DNA of 7,765 bases from an uncultured Saprospiraceae bacterium (GCA_905479665.1 CAJQNM010000534.1:1-7765); one strand, 5' to 3'. Shown: positions 1 through 7,197, counted from the first letter of the stretch. Made by a program: numbers and translations. Notes: a model not told the origin generated them from the letters alone.

Positions 1-194
1 CTTCTCGCCGCAATCAAGCTGGTCAAATCGAATTGGGAGATGTCATCGTTGGTCTCGGAAATGAGGTGATCGAATCCAACAACGATCTTTTTCTCGCTCT
101 CGAGAATCACCGGGCCGGAGATCTCATCACGGTCACAGTCCTACGCAAGGACAGGGAGCTTGAAATCGATGTCGTCCTAGACGAAAGCAAATGA
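1..194 (+). CDS. HtrA/Deg-like S1C serine protease, C-terminal PDZ domain (5' truncated)
   Basis: Only the last 63 codons are present; the reading frame begins at base 3 and ends with TGA at 192-194. The peptide reads LGDVIVGLGNEVIESNNDLF, then LALENHRAGDLITVTVLRKD and a final ELEIDVVLDESK. This is the second half of a PDZ domain: the GDVI strand, a G-x-E-V turn, the DLF-LALE helix, and the GD-ITVTVLR strand pair that closes the fold. A PDZ ending a few residues before the stop is typical of single-PDZ S1C proteases of the HtrA/Deg group, which act in the periplasm in protein quality control. The protease domain and its His-Asp-Ser triad lie outside the window, so activity cannot be judged. 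Another PDZ-containing protein, such as a C-terminal processing protease, is possible, but the close fit to the Deg PDZ tail makes it less likely. The downstream gene converges on it, and no clear hairpin terminator is visible in the gap. Confidence 0.8.
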   Translation, partial: SRRNQAGQIELGDVIVGLGNEVIESNNDLFLALENHRAGDLITVTVLRKDRELEIDVVLDESK

Positions 195-203
195 CCCAAC
201 ACA

Positions 204-245
204 ATTATCCATTATCCATTATCAATTGTCCATTATCAATTAACA
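204..245. repeat. Six tandem 7-bp repeats, consensus ATTATC(C/A)
   Basis: Reading from 204 in steps of seven gives ATTATCC, ATTATCC, ATTATCA, ATTGTCC, ATTATCA and ATTAACA. Four units match the consensus exactly, and the fourth and sixth differ by one base. The array fills most of the 53-nt space between the stop codons of the protease gene (plus strand) and the 202-residue secreted protein gene (minus strand). Strings of this ATTATC/CAATTA type are familiar between genes in Bacteroidota genomes, but I know of no proven function. It may take part in transcription termination of the two converging genes or simply be slippage-prone filler. Confidence 0.85.
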
Positions 246-247
246 AC

Positions 248-856
248 CTATCTGCGAAACACGCCCTGCACTCTCCCCCGTCGGTTAACATGAATGAGGC
301 GACCATTTTCAATTCTGAGCACATTGCCCTTGTGGTCACGAAATCCATTTGCAGTAGGATGAAAAGTTCGCGTGAAAATCCCGATGCCATCTACTCGAAT
401 GGAGCTTCTACGTGCACGAATGTCCAGACAATCTCCCGAACGGTAATCGACCCATGAGCCTCTCATGGATCGAGGAGTGACCAACGTGCGGCGTTGATAG
501 CGCGTGTTTGGAACATCATTCTTATAGGAGTTAGCCTGTTTTTTGCGGAATCGCAAGGTTTTTCTCGCATCATAGCTCGTCCACTCCAGATCGTCATTAT
601 CACGAAAACGATAGGTGTTTCCTTCTTGATCACGAAACGTCGAGGGATTGACCCGCTGATAGTGATACCATCTGCCCTGGCCCGAGCGCAGTACTTTGAT
701 GCCAGCGTCTGTTGCCACGACTTCTACCTCGATCTGATGACGGTCACTCGACCAAAAGCCAGAAATATTGAGCGCTTGGAGCGGCACCTGGCAAAGGACC
801 AAAATGGTAAGACTGAGGAGTGCCAAATTTGACTTTGCAAAAACTTGATTTTTCAT
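248..856 (-). CDS. Secreted basic protein of unknown function with two tandem copies of one domain
   Basis: The 202-residue product is not a family I recognise. It starts with a signal peptide: lysine at residue 2, a hydrophobic stretch at about 10-24, and likely signal peptidase I cleavage after LQA (residue 28). C22 sits in LVLC, a poor lipobox because of Leu at -1, so a lipoprotein is less likely. The mature part has two related halves, about 32-105 and 132-201. Each opens with G-(F/S)-W, runs through alternating charged and hydrophobic positions that suggest beta strands, and contains a matching core: TFRDQEGNTYRF (73-84) versus GFRDHKGNVLRI (171-182). A basic linker (106-131) joins them. 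The protein is rich in arginine, particularly in the second half. It probably works in the periplasm or outside the cell. The start at 856 is chosen because it opens the signal peptide; no Shine-Dalgarno sequence is visible. An overlapping plus-strand frame (494-832) has no comparable features. Confidence 0.8.
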   Translation of the reverse strand: MKNQVFAKSNLALLSLTILVLCQVPLQALNISGFWSSDRHQIEVEVVATDAGIKVLRSGQGRWYHYQRVNPSTFRDQEGNTYRFRDNDDLEWTSYDARKTLRFRKKQANSYKNDVPNTRYQRRTLVTPRSMRGSWVDYRSGDCLDIRARRSSIRVDGIGIFTRTFHPTANGFRDHKGNVLRIENGRLIHVNRRGRVQGVFRR

Positions 857-927
857 ATTTGCGATCTTAAAAGTTTATTCTCTTTCTCAAAAGACCGGAT
901 AATCAGTGTTAAAATGTCTTAGTGCTT

Positions 928-944
928 GGTTAATAGTCGGTTAA
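928..944. repeat. Direct repeat GGTTAA with 11-bp spacing, possible operator
   Basis: GGTTAA occurs at 928-933 and again at 939-944, start-to-start 11 bp, about one helical turn. A further GTTAA lies at 908-912, two turns upstream of the first. Such phasing suits a regulator binding one face of the DNA. The arrangement is seen directly; operator function is a guess. Confidence 0.25.
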
Positions 945-1182
945 GAGGCTCCTCATGGGAGCAGAAATGGACTCAAAGTCAAAAAAAACATTTCAGAGGC
1001 AGCAAGTTGCCGGTTCAAACTGTTATAAGGGTGGAAATTTTAAGGATTTCTTAAGCTTTACCTATTACGCTATACGGCAGAAAACGCTTGTTTTCGAACC
1101 TCCTCCTGAGGTGAATCCAGCTATTAACTGTCGGGGTCAACGGTCGGCTTTGGATTTTTATTATTTTCGCGCGTTGATTTAT

Positions 1183-1199
1183 TCTTAACATAATCTTAA
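1183..1199. repeat. Direct repeat TCTTAA with 11-bp spacing just upstream of the SusC start
   Basis: TCTTAA at 1183-1188 is repeated at 1194-1199, start-to-start 11 bp, ending six bases before the SusC ATG. The same hexamer occurs elsewhere in this intergenic region. The position suits a leader or operator element, but AT-rich leaders make short repeats easy to find. Confidence 0.25.
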
Positions 1200-1205
1200 T
1201 CAAGT

Positions 1206-4200
1206 ATGAAAAAGCTCTTTCTACCTCTACTACTAGTATTGTTTATGGTGGGCTTTGTTTCTGCTCAAAGAACAGTTACTGGTACGCTTACCAATGATGA
1301 TGGTGAGCCTCTTATTGGGGCTTCGATCCTGGTGAAAGGTACCACTGTAGGTACAGTAGCTGACTTTGATGGTACATATTCTCTAGATGTACCAGATGGA
1401 AGCAACACCCTGGTTTATAGCTTTACGGGCTATCAACAGCAGGAAATCGAACTCGGCGTTTCGAACGTCGTGGATCTAGTCATGTCCGAGGGTATCGAAC
1501 TCGGCGAAGTCGTGGTCACGGGTCTTGGGATCAAGCGAGAAAAGAAAGCTCTGGGCTATGGTGTTTCCACCATTCAGTCTGGAGATATCGCTGGTAGCCA
1601 AGAGGCCGATGTCGCGAGAATTTTGCGAGGTAAAGCCACGGGAGTGGACATTACCCAAACTTCTGGTCTAGCCGGATCAGGTACCAACGTGATTATTCGT
1701 GGGTACTCCTCGATCACTGGCGACAACCAACCGCTATTTATTGTGGACGGTATTCCGTTTAATACGGAGACGAGTTCTAACACTGGTTTTGGTGCAGGCG
1801 GTGCAGCAGCTTCCAGTCGATTTTTGGATTTAGATCCAAACGCCATTGAGGAGATTTCTATCCTTAAAGGTCTCAGTGCAACCGTGTTGTACGGTGAGGC
1901 AGGTCGTAATGGGGTGATCCTCATCACAACCAAAAACGGAAGCACTGGTGCTAGTGCCAACAAAGGCCTGGAAATCAGTGTCAATCAATCACTGAGTCGC
2001 TCAGAGGTTGCAAACCTACCTGATTACCAGAACACATTTGGAAATGGCTTTAACGCTGGTTTTGGTTGGTTCTTTTCCAACTGGGGAGCGGCTTTTGATG
2101 ATCTCAAACCCAGCAGTTATGGATCAGATTACATTGGCGAGAGAGATGGTCAAGTGCTGATCACACATCCATATGATCAGGGACAGTATAACGATGACTT
2201 TCCCGAATACAAGGGAGCGGAGTATGTATACCAGCCTCATGAGAGTGTGGAGAAATTCCTGGAGAAGCCAGGCGTAACTACGAATACATCTGTCTCTATC
2301 CAAAGTAACTTAGGTACAAATTCATCGGTTTCTGCTACCTACAGCTACTTAAATGATGAAGGATTTACACCTGAGCTTGATGAAGAGCGAGGAGGAGGAG
2401 CTTCTAACTTCCTAAGGAAGCACAATTTCGGATTGGGTGCCCAAACCAAACTGCAAAACGGCCTGACTATTAAGGGGTCATTCAATTTTGTCGCTTCAGA
2501 TCGCCGCACACCTATTACTAGTACGGCTTTTGGAGGATCGGGCAACGGCCTCTTTGCCGCTGTTCTATTCACACCGAGATCAATGGATTTGATGGGTCTT
2601 CCCTATCAGAGCCCACTTGATGGATCTAGCGTATACTACCGTAGAGGGTCTCGAGGTATTCAAAATCCACGATGGGTCCTAAATAATGGAGGAGACGTGG
2701 ATAATACGTTACGGTTCTTTTCTACCATTGAATTGGGCTATGAACTTACTGATAACCTCAGGTTGATGTATAGACTTGGTCTTGATCAGTATTCACTGAA
2801 GCAGACAAGATTTCAGAATCGAGGAGGTGCAAACAATCCAGATGGATTGCTGAACACGTCAAATCGACTGAATAGAATTTCTGATCAATTGTTAAACTTG
2901 ATGTATCAGTTCGAGCTCTCTCCAGATCTGTCTTTAGACGGTATTATTGGATTTAACGTACGTCGACAAGTACAAGAAGGATTTATTGATGTGGCCACAA
3001 ATCAGTTTGTATATGGTTTGCACACCAATCAAAACTTTATCAATCACCAGTCGTTTTCAGGATCGGCTGAAGAAAATACCTTGGGAGCCTATGCGACAGC
3101 GACATTGGGTTACAAGAACTACGTGTACTTAAATTTCCAAGCACGTAATGATTGGACTTCTACGCTAGAGAAAGCAAACCGCAGTGTATTCTATCCCTCA
3201 GTAAGTGCCTCATTTGTTCCCACCGATGCTATTCAGAGTTTGCAAAATAGTACGGTACTGAACTATCTTAAGTTGCGTGTCGGATACGGAACATCTGCAG
3301 GATATCCCCAGCCATATCAGACGCGGAATGTGCTGAATACATTTACGAATGGGTTTGTTGCTGCAGATGGTACGATTCTCAATGGAAACAATGTATCAGG
3401 TAGATTGGGTAACCAAAATCTGATGCGAGAACTGCATAAGGAGATTGAGCTCGGTATTGAGGCGCGTTTCTTGCGAAATCGAATTGGAATTGACCTTTCT
3501 GCTTATGATCGTACCTCCTCAGATTTGATCATCGATTTGAATTTGGATCCTGCAACAGGATTTAACAATACAACCGTGAACGCGGCTGAATTGAGTAACA
3601 AGGGAATCGAATTGGGATTGAATATCACACCGGTTCAGGGAGACTTTCAGTGGGATATTACCCTTAATTACACTAAGAATGTGAGCGAGATATTAGCTAT
3701 TTCCGAAGGCATCGATCAGATTCAGATTGGCAATGAAGGCGATGTACTGCAGGGTGGCGGCAATGCCGGATTCACAGGAGGTCTTGGAAACTATGCCATA
3801 GTGGGTCAGCCTTATGGCATAATGCAAGGAATATTAAAGATTCGTGATGATCAGGGCAATCTTGTTGTTGATGGCCAAGGAGCATACCAAAGTTCTGGGA
3901 ACCTTGGTATCATGGGCGATCCCAATCCCAACTTTACGGCTAACTGGATCAACAACTTTTCTTACAAGGGTTTGTCTTTTGGCTTTCAGTGGTCGTATAT
4001 AGATGGAGGCGATATTTTCTCATCTACTGTTTCGGCTTTGCTCGCAAGAGGTAATACTGTCGATACCGATGTGGATCGTTTTGTACCAGTTATTATGCCT
4101 GGTGTGAAGGGTGACGGATCTCCAAATGATATCCAGACTTACATTGGGGATACATTCTTCAGGGCATACTTTTTTGGAGATGAAGGTGGTGTTTTTGACG

Positions 4201-4454
4201 CAACGACGATACGTTTAAGAGAGGTGTCTCTTGCTTACGTGCTCCCAAGTAAATTTTTGGAGCGTACGCCTTTTGGCCGTGCAGCAATCACTGTCTCAGG
4301 TGAAAACCTATGGTACAATGCACCAAACTTTCCCAAGGGAATTAACTTCGATCCTGACGTTTTGAGTCTAGGTGTTGGTAATGGCCGTGGATTTGACTTT
4401 CGAACGGCTCCCACAGTGAAAAAATATGGTGTAAACTTAAGTTTCACTTTTTAA
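1206..4454 (+). CDS. SusC/RagA family TonB-linked outer membrane transporter
   Basis: This 1082-residue protein forms a 22-strand outer membrane barrel in its family and imports ligands presented by its SusD partner, using TonB energy. Residues 1-20 are a signal peptide cut at VSA|Q. Residues 22-95 are a CarboxypepD_reg-like domain (VTGTLTNDDGEPLIGASILV, then DFDGTYSLDVP). There is no STN domain, so direct signalling to an anti-sigma factor is not expected. A TonB-box region follows at about 100-107 (GEVVVTGL), then the plug at about 114-245 with the SusC signature QPLFIVDGIPF (175-185) and LYGEAGRNGVILITTKNG (228-245). The barrel fills the rest and ends in aromatic YGVNLSFTF, as required for outer membrane insertion. 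The length is usual for the family and the frame is intact. The start is chosen because it opens the signal peptide; the leader is AT-rich without Shine-Dalgarno. It is the first gene of the operon, 12 nt before the SusD gene. The substrate cannot be deduced. Confidence 0.96.
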   Translation: MKKLFLPLLLVLFMVGFVSAQRTVTGTLTNDDGEPLIGASILVKGTTVGTVADFDGTYSLDVPDGSNTLVYSFTGYQQQEIELGVSNVVDLVMSEGIELGEVVVTGLGIKREKKALGYGVSTIQSGDIAGSQEADVARILRGKATGVDITQTSGLAGSGTNVIIRGYSSITGDNQPLFIVDGIPFNTETSSNTGFGAGGAAASSRFLDLDPNAIEEISILKGLSATVLYGEAGRNGVILITTKNGSTGASANKGLEISVNQSLSRSEVANLPDYQNTFGNGFNAGFGWFFSNWGAAFDDLKPSSYGSDYIGERDGQVLITHPYDQGQYNDDFPEYKGAEYVYQPHESVEKFLEKPGVTTNTSVSIQSNLGTNSSVSATYSYLNDEGFTPELDEERGGGASNFLRKHNFGLGAQTKLQNGLTIKGSFNFVASDRRTPITSTAFGGSGNGLFAAVLFTPRSMDLMGLPYQSPLDGSSVYYRRGSRGIQNPRWVLNNGGDVDNTLRFFSTIELGYELTDNLRLMYRLGLDQYSLKQTRFQNRGGANNPDGLLNTSNRLNRISDQLLNLMYQFELSPDLSLDGIIGFNVRRQVQEGFIDVATNQFVYGLHTNQNFINHQSFSGSAEENTLGAYATATLGYKNYVYLNFQARNDWTSTLEKANRSVFYPSVSASFVPTDAIQSLQNSTVLNYLKLRVGYGTSAGYPQPYQTRNVLNTFTNGFVAADGTILNGNNVSGRLGNQNLMRELHKEIELGIEARFLRNRIGIDLSAYDRTSSDLIIDLNLDPATGFNNTTVNAAELSNKGIELGLNITPVQGDFQWDITLNYTKNVSEILAISEGIDQIQIGNEGDVLQGGGNAGFTGGLGNYAIVGQPYGIMQGILKIRDDQGNLVVDGQGAYQSSGNLGIMGDPNPNFTANWINNFSYKGLSFGFQWSYIDGGDIFSSTVSALLARGNTVDTDVDRFVPVIMPGVKGDGSPNDIQTYIGDTFFRAYFFGDEGGVFDATTIRLREVSLAYVLPSKFLERTPFGRAAITVSGENLWYNAPNFPKGINFDPDVLSLGVGNGRGFDFRTAPTVKKYGVNLSFTF

Positions 4455-4466
4455 GGAAACCATAAA

Positions 4467-6197
4467 ATGATTAATATGAATTCTATAAATAAATTGAGTG
4501 TCATAGCCTTGGTGGTTCTGATGCTGGCTGCATGTGATAGCACGGATCTTGATCTTCAGGATAGTCCCAACGCAGTCACACCAGAACGAGCAGGTGTGAA
4601 TGACCTTTACAATAATATTCAACTGACGTTTTCTAATATCTTCTTTGAGGTAGCAGGACGAGGAACAACACCCGGCTCCGCTGCAAGGATGTATAATATG
4701 GGTTCGTTTAACTATAGTGCAGCGACCCAACCCACAGACTTTAATGCTTTGTGGTTTAATGTGTACTCCAATCTACTGCCAGACATTGATGCCCTTGATG
4801 CGATTGCGCTTGAAAATGGCTTCGATGTGCATACAGGCACTGCAAAGATCATGAAGGCTTGGGCTTTGATGAGTGTGGTCGATGTATTGGGTGATGTGCC
4901 CTATTCTGAAGCAGGCCAGGGAGTAGAGGTGATCAGTCCCAAAGCGGACGATGGAGCTGCCGTCTATCAGGCCGCCGTAGATCTGCTGGATGCAGCGATC
5001 TCACAGCTCACAGGCACAAGTGCTCCGGCACCAGCTTTTGATAATTTTTATGGAGGCGATGTTGCTAAGTGGATTACCCTTGCCAATACGTTGAAGTTTC
5101 GAGCAGCCGTTACAAAGCGTCTAGTTGATCCTGCTGGAGCATCTGCGGCACTGGGCATCACGGATTTGATTGATGATCCGTCTGAGGATTTTCAATTCAA
5201 TTTTGGATCGCAGCGTGTAAATCCGAATTCACGACATTCGATGTATAACAATCACTATGAAACGGGAGATGGAGACTATCTCTCCAATTACTACATGTGG
5301 TTGTTGGCTTCTGAAAAGGAGATTTCGGAGGGCATCACCTTGCGAGATCCGCGAGCAAGTTATTATTTTTATCGGAAGGTGGAGAAGACTGCTGAGCAGG
5401 ATTTGACTACCTATTCGTGTCATTTTTCTATTGAGCCTACCCAGGATGCACAGCCAGATCATTGGAAAAGTGTAGATCCTCGTTTACCATATTGCATAGT
5501 AAGCAATGATGGTTATTCTGGACGTGACCATGGCAACGGCGAGGGAACACCTCCAGATGGAGCGATTCGTACTTCTTATGGATTGTATCCCGGTGGCGGA
5601 CAATTTGACGATGCGACCTTTTCAGATACCCGCCAATCGGGCACATCTGGAGGTTTGGGTCAGGGTATTGAGCCGATCTTACTCTCTTCTTTTGTGAATT
5701 TCATGAAGGCTGAAGTGGCTATAGCCAATGGCGATGCTGCTACTGGACGTACCGAAGTTGAGGCTGGAATTCGTGCTTCGATGGCCAAGGTGGAAGGTTT
5801 TGAGGATCTTGTGAGTGCTCTGATGGCCACTTCCATAGAGACAAGAACCGGGACTGGAACAGTCAAAGAGCTCTTTGGTATATCTCCGGAAGACGTGGAG
5901 GAGTATGTTTCCTTCGTCTTGGCTGAGTATGATGCTGCTGGTAGTGATGATGAGCGTCTCGATGTGGCAATGAAAGAGTACTATATCGCACTATGGGGCA
6001 ATGGCCTGGAGGCGTACAATATGTATCGTCGCACGGGTAAGCCGGCAAATATGCAGCCTGCACTTGAGACCTCAGTTGGCGAATTTGCAACTTCGTTTTT
6101 CTTGCCAGATGTGCACGTAAACCGGAATGCCAATGCCACTCAAAAGGAAATCACCGAGCGTGTTTTCTGGGACGATGGCTCTGCAGATGTTAATTAA
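4467..6197 (+). CDS. SusD/RagB family nutrient-binding outer membrane lipoprotein (SusD-like_2 type)
   Basis: This 576-residue surface lipoprotein is expected to form the lid over the adjacent SusC barrel and bind the imported ligand. The signal peptide ends in a good lipobox, LAAC, with lipidated C23, followed by acidic residues (DSTDLDLQDSPN) suitable for export to the outer leaflet. Features of the SusD-like_2 branch are visible: the helical core KAWALMSVVDVLGDVPYSEA (130-149), the segment YGGDVAKWITLANTLKFRAA (195-214), a loop with GRDHGNGEGTPPDG (352-365) and GLYPGGGQFDD (372-382), the helix around FVNFMKAEVAIANGD (409-423), and the C-terminal WGNGLEAYNMYRRTGKP (510-526). It ends near FLPDVHVNRNAN and RVFWDDG. 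The length suits the family and no break is seen. AAGGAA at 4453-4458 overlaps the SusC stop codon and lies 8 nt before the ATG, an unusually Shine-Dalgarno-like sequence for this group. A start at 4476 (M4) would also keep the signal peptide. Confidence 0.95.
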   Translation: MINMNSINKLSVIALVVLMLAACDSTDLDLQDSPNAVTPERAGVNDLYNNIQLTFSNIFFEVAGRGTTPGSAARMYNMGSFNYSAATQPTDFNALWFNVYSNLLPDIDALDAIALENGFDVHTGTAKIMKAWALMSVVDVLGDVPYSEAGQGVEVISPKADDGAAVYQAAVDLLDAAISQLTGTSAPAPAFDNFYGGDVAKWITLANTLKFRAAVTKRLVDPAGASAALGITDLIDDPSEDFQFNFGSQRVNPNSRHSMYNNHYETGDGDYLSNYYMWLLASEKEISEGITLRDPRASYYFYRKVEKTAEQDLTTYSCHFSIEPTQDAQPDHWKSVDPRLPYCIVSNDGYSGRDHGNGEGTPPDGAIRTSYGLYPGGGQFDDATFSDTRQSGTSGGLGQGIEPILLSSFVNFMKAEVAIANGDAATGRTEVEAGIRASMAKVEGFEDLVSALMATSIETRTGTGTVKELFGISPEDVEEYVSFVLAEYDAAGSDDERLDVAMKEYYIALWGNGLEAYNMYRRTGKPANMQPALETSVGEFATSFFLPDVHVNRNANATQKEITERVFWDDGSADVN

Positions 6198-6228
6198 ACA
6201 GAAGTTTTAAAACATTAAGTAAAAACTT

Positions 6229-7134
6229 ATGAATAAGATTAATATAGTTCTTGTATGTATGGGGTTGTTCATCTTCAGCTGTGCAGACGAAAACTTAAAA
6301 CCAATAATTACTTTTGATGATGCAGGAAAGGGTGCTTACCCAGCCTTGATCTCAGAAACGAGTAAACTGATCAATTTGTTTGATGTGCCAGGGTCAGCGT
6401 ACGATTACAATATTGAGTTCATCGATGTGGAAGGTGGAGCCTTGGTGGCCCAGTATGCACTGGATGTGACTTATGAGAGTGTAAACGGGAATCAGGGACC
6501 AAGCAGATTGAAGGAATTCTCTGCTGGGGACTTTGAAACCAACGGCGATGGCAACAAAGCTCTCTCGAATATCTCGATATCTTCTGGTGAGCTCTTAGGC
6601 TTGTTTGGCCTGGAGGAGGCAGATCTCTCTCCCGGGGACAATTTTGCGATAGATGGTGCAATTACAACGGTAGATGGTGCGGTGTTTCGAGCAGGAAATT
6701 CTTCTCCAACTGTTAATGGAGCTGGATTCCGAGGTCATTTCGCATTTGATATGCCAGTCGGATGTCCTTCAGATTTGACAGGAACATTTGAGTACACGAC
6801 CACAGGTGTCTGGTGTGATGCTTCAACAGTGACTGGTACGGTAGAAATTCTCGATAAAGGTGCCGGAACGTATCATTTCAGTGATTGGGCATTTGGAGCA
6901 TACGCGCCTTGCTATGGTGCAGGATCGGTTGCTGCCCAGCCTGATCTTACGTTCGGTGAAACCTGTGCAGTGGTGAAGTTCACTGGTTTTGTTGATAGTT
7001 TTGGCGATACCTGGACCTTCGATTCTTCCATTGATGGAGAAGTATGGACCATTAATTGGGAAAATACATATGGGGAGGCTGGCAATAGTACAATCACCTT
7101 TCCAGGAGGGGTTCCTTTCACGCTAGCTGAGTAA
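6229..7134 (+). CDS. Outer membrane lipoprotein in the third position of a SusCD operon, probable surface ligand-binding protein
   Basis: The 301-residue product begins with a lipoprotein signal peptide whose lipobox IFSC places the lipidated cysteine at 18, followed by acidic ADEN. Residues about 30-165 form a first region with probable beta strands. Its FSAGDF, ISSGELLGLFGL and LSPGDNFAIDG segments, with DGAVFRAGN near the end, resemble accessory lipoproteins seen beside SusCD pairs in Saprospiria-like genomes; I recall the pattern but no established family name. Residues about 178-295 form a second beta-rich domain starting CPSDLTGTFEYTTTG and containing cysteines 179, 196, 228 and 246, which could form two disulfides. 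It ends WTINWENTYGEAGNSTITFP. No catalytic motif is recognised. The gene lies 31 nt after the SusD stop with no gap for a clear promoter, so co-transcription is likely. By position it corresponds to SusE/SusF-like surface binding proteins; its ligand is unknown. The start is set by the signal peptide. Confidence 0.85.
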   Translation: MNKINIVLVCMGLFIFSCADENLKPIITFDDAGKGAYPALISETSKLINLFDVPGSAYDYNIEFIDVEGGALVAQYALDVTYESVNGNQGPSRLKEFSAGDFETNGDGNKALSNISISSGELLGLFGLEEADLSPGDNFAIDGAITTVDGAVFRAGNSSPTVNGAGFRGHFAFDMPVGCPSDLTGTFEYTTTGVWCDASTVTGTVEILDKGAGTYHFSDWAFGAYAPCYGAGSVAAQPDLTFGETCAVVKFTGFVDSFGDTWTFDSSIDGEVWTINWENTYGEAGNSTITFPGGVPFTLAE

Positions 7135-7141
7135 AAGCAGT

Positions 7142-7197
7142 TCGCAAATTAAGGTATATAAAGGCCATGCGTACGCATGGCCTTTATACATTTGCGA
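7142..7197. terminator. Nested inverted repeat, likely terminator of the SusCD operon
   Basis: Seven nt after the third operon gene, an outer arm TCGCAAAT (7142-7149) pairs perfectly with ATTTGCGA (7190-7197). Inside it, TATAAAGGCCATGC (7157-7170) pairs perfectly with GCATGGCCTTTATA (7175-7188) around a GTAC loop. The two stems are separated by 7 nt on the left and 1 nt on the right. The inner 14-bp GC-centred stem is strong enough for intrinsic termination. There is no long T run afterwards; the T-rich part (CCTTTATACATTT) lies within the 3' arms, so read-through into the next gene remains possible. Confidence 0.75.
7187..7194 (+). promoter_or_regulatory. Candidate -7 promoter element (TACATTTG) for the ASST-like gene
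   Basis: TACATTTG matches the Bacteroidota primary sigma -7 consensus TAnnTTTG at all six fixed positions and ends 20 nt before the ATG at 7215, which would leave a leader of about 14 nt. No TTG is visible at the -33 position, where the terminator stem lies instead. The element overlaps the 3' arms of the terminator hairpin. The match is direct; promoter activity is inferred. Confidence 0.45.

Larger units (their letters stand above)
857..1205. promoter_or_regulatory. Divergent intergenic region upstream of the SusC operon and the minus-strand secreted protein gene
   Basis: This 349-nt stretch lies between two divergent starts and must hold both promoters. No perfect TAnnTTTG element is seen on either strand. 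The nearest on the plus strand is TATTTTCG at 1162-1169 (one mismatch, no TTG about 20 bases upstream), which would give a leader of about 30 nt for the SusC gene. The hexamer TCTTAA occurs at 865, 1049, 1183 and 1194, and as its complement TTAAGA at 941. Three short palindromes, each with 5-bp arms and a 5-nt spacer, lie at 948-962 (GCTCC/GGAGC), 1040-1054 (TTAAG/CTTAA) and 1098-1112 (ACCTC/GAGGT). A 77-codon frame at 955-1188 looks non-coding: it has no signal peptide, no recognisable domain, and its ATG lies in a palindrome spacer. Regulation is inferred from position only. Confidence 0.5.

Noticed and set aside
191..457. 88-codon plus-strand open frame starting in the ATGA at the protease stop codon
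   Set aside because: The ATGA overlap looks like translational coupling, but the frame translates the heptamer array and then the antisense of the secreted protein gene, giving a low-complexity, unrecognisable product.
494..832. 112-codon plus-strand open frame opposite the minus-strand secreted protein gene
   Set aside because: It lies wholly inside the minus-strand gene, which has a clear signal peptide and an internal domain repeat; the plus-strand product shows no comparable features.
248..856. Lipoprotein signal in the 202-residue secreted protein (C22)
   Set aside because: The residues before the cysteine are LVL, with Leu at -1 where Gly, Ala or Ser is expected; cleavage by signal peptidase I after LQA fits better.
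955..1188. 77-codon plus-strand open frame in the divergent intergenic region
   Set aside because: No recognisable domain, signal peptide or ribosome binding site; the ATG lies in the spacer of a palindrome and the frame overlaps the region where the SusC promoter must be. It is more likely chance than a gene.
4437..4730. Minus-strand open frame across the SusC/SusD junction
   Set aside because: It is antisense to the well-supported end of the SusC gene and the signal peptide region of the SusD gene and has no domain of its own.
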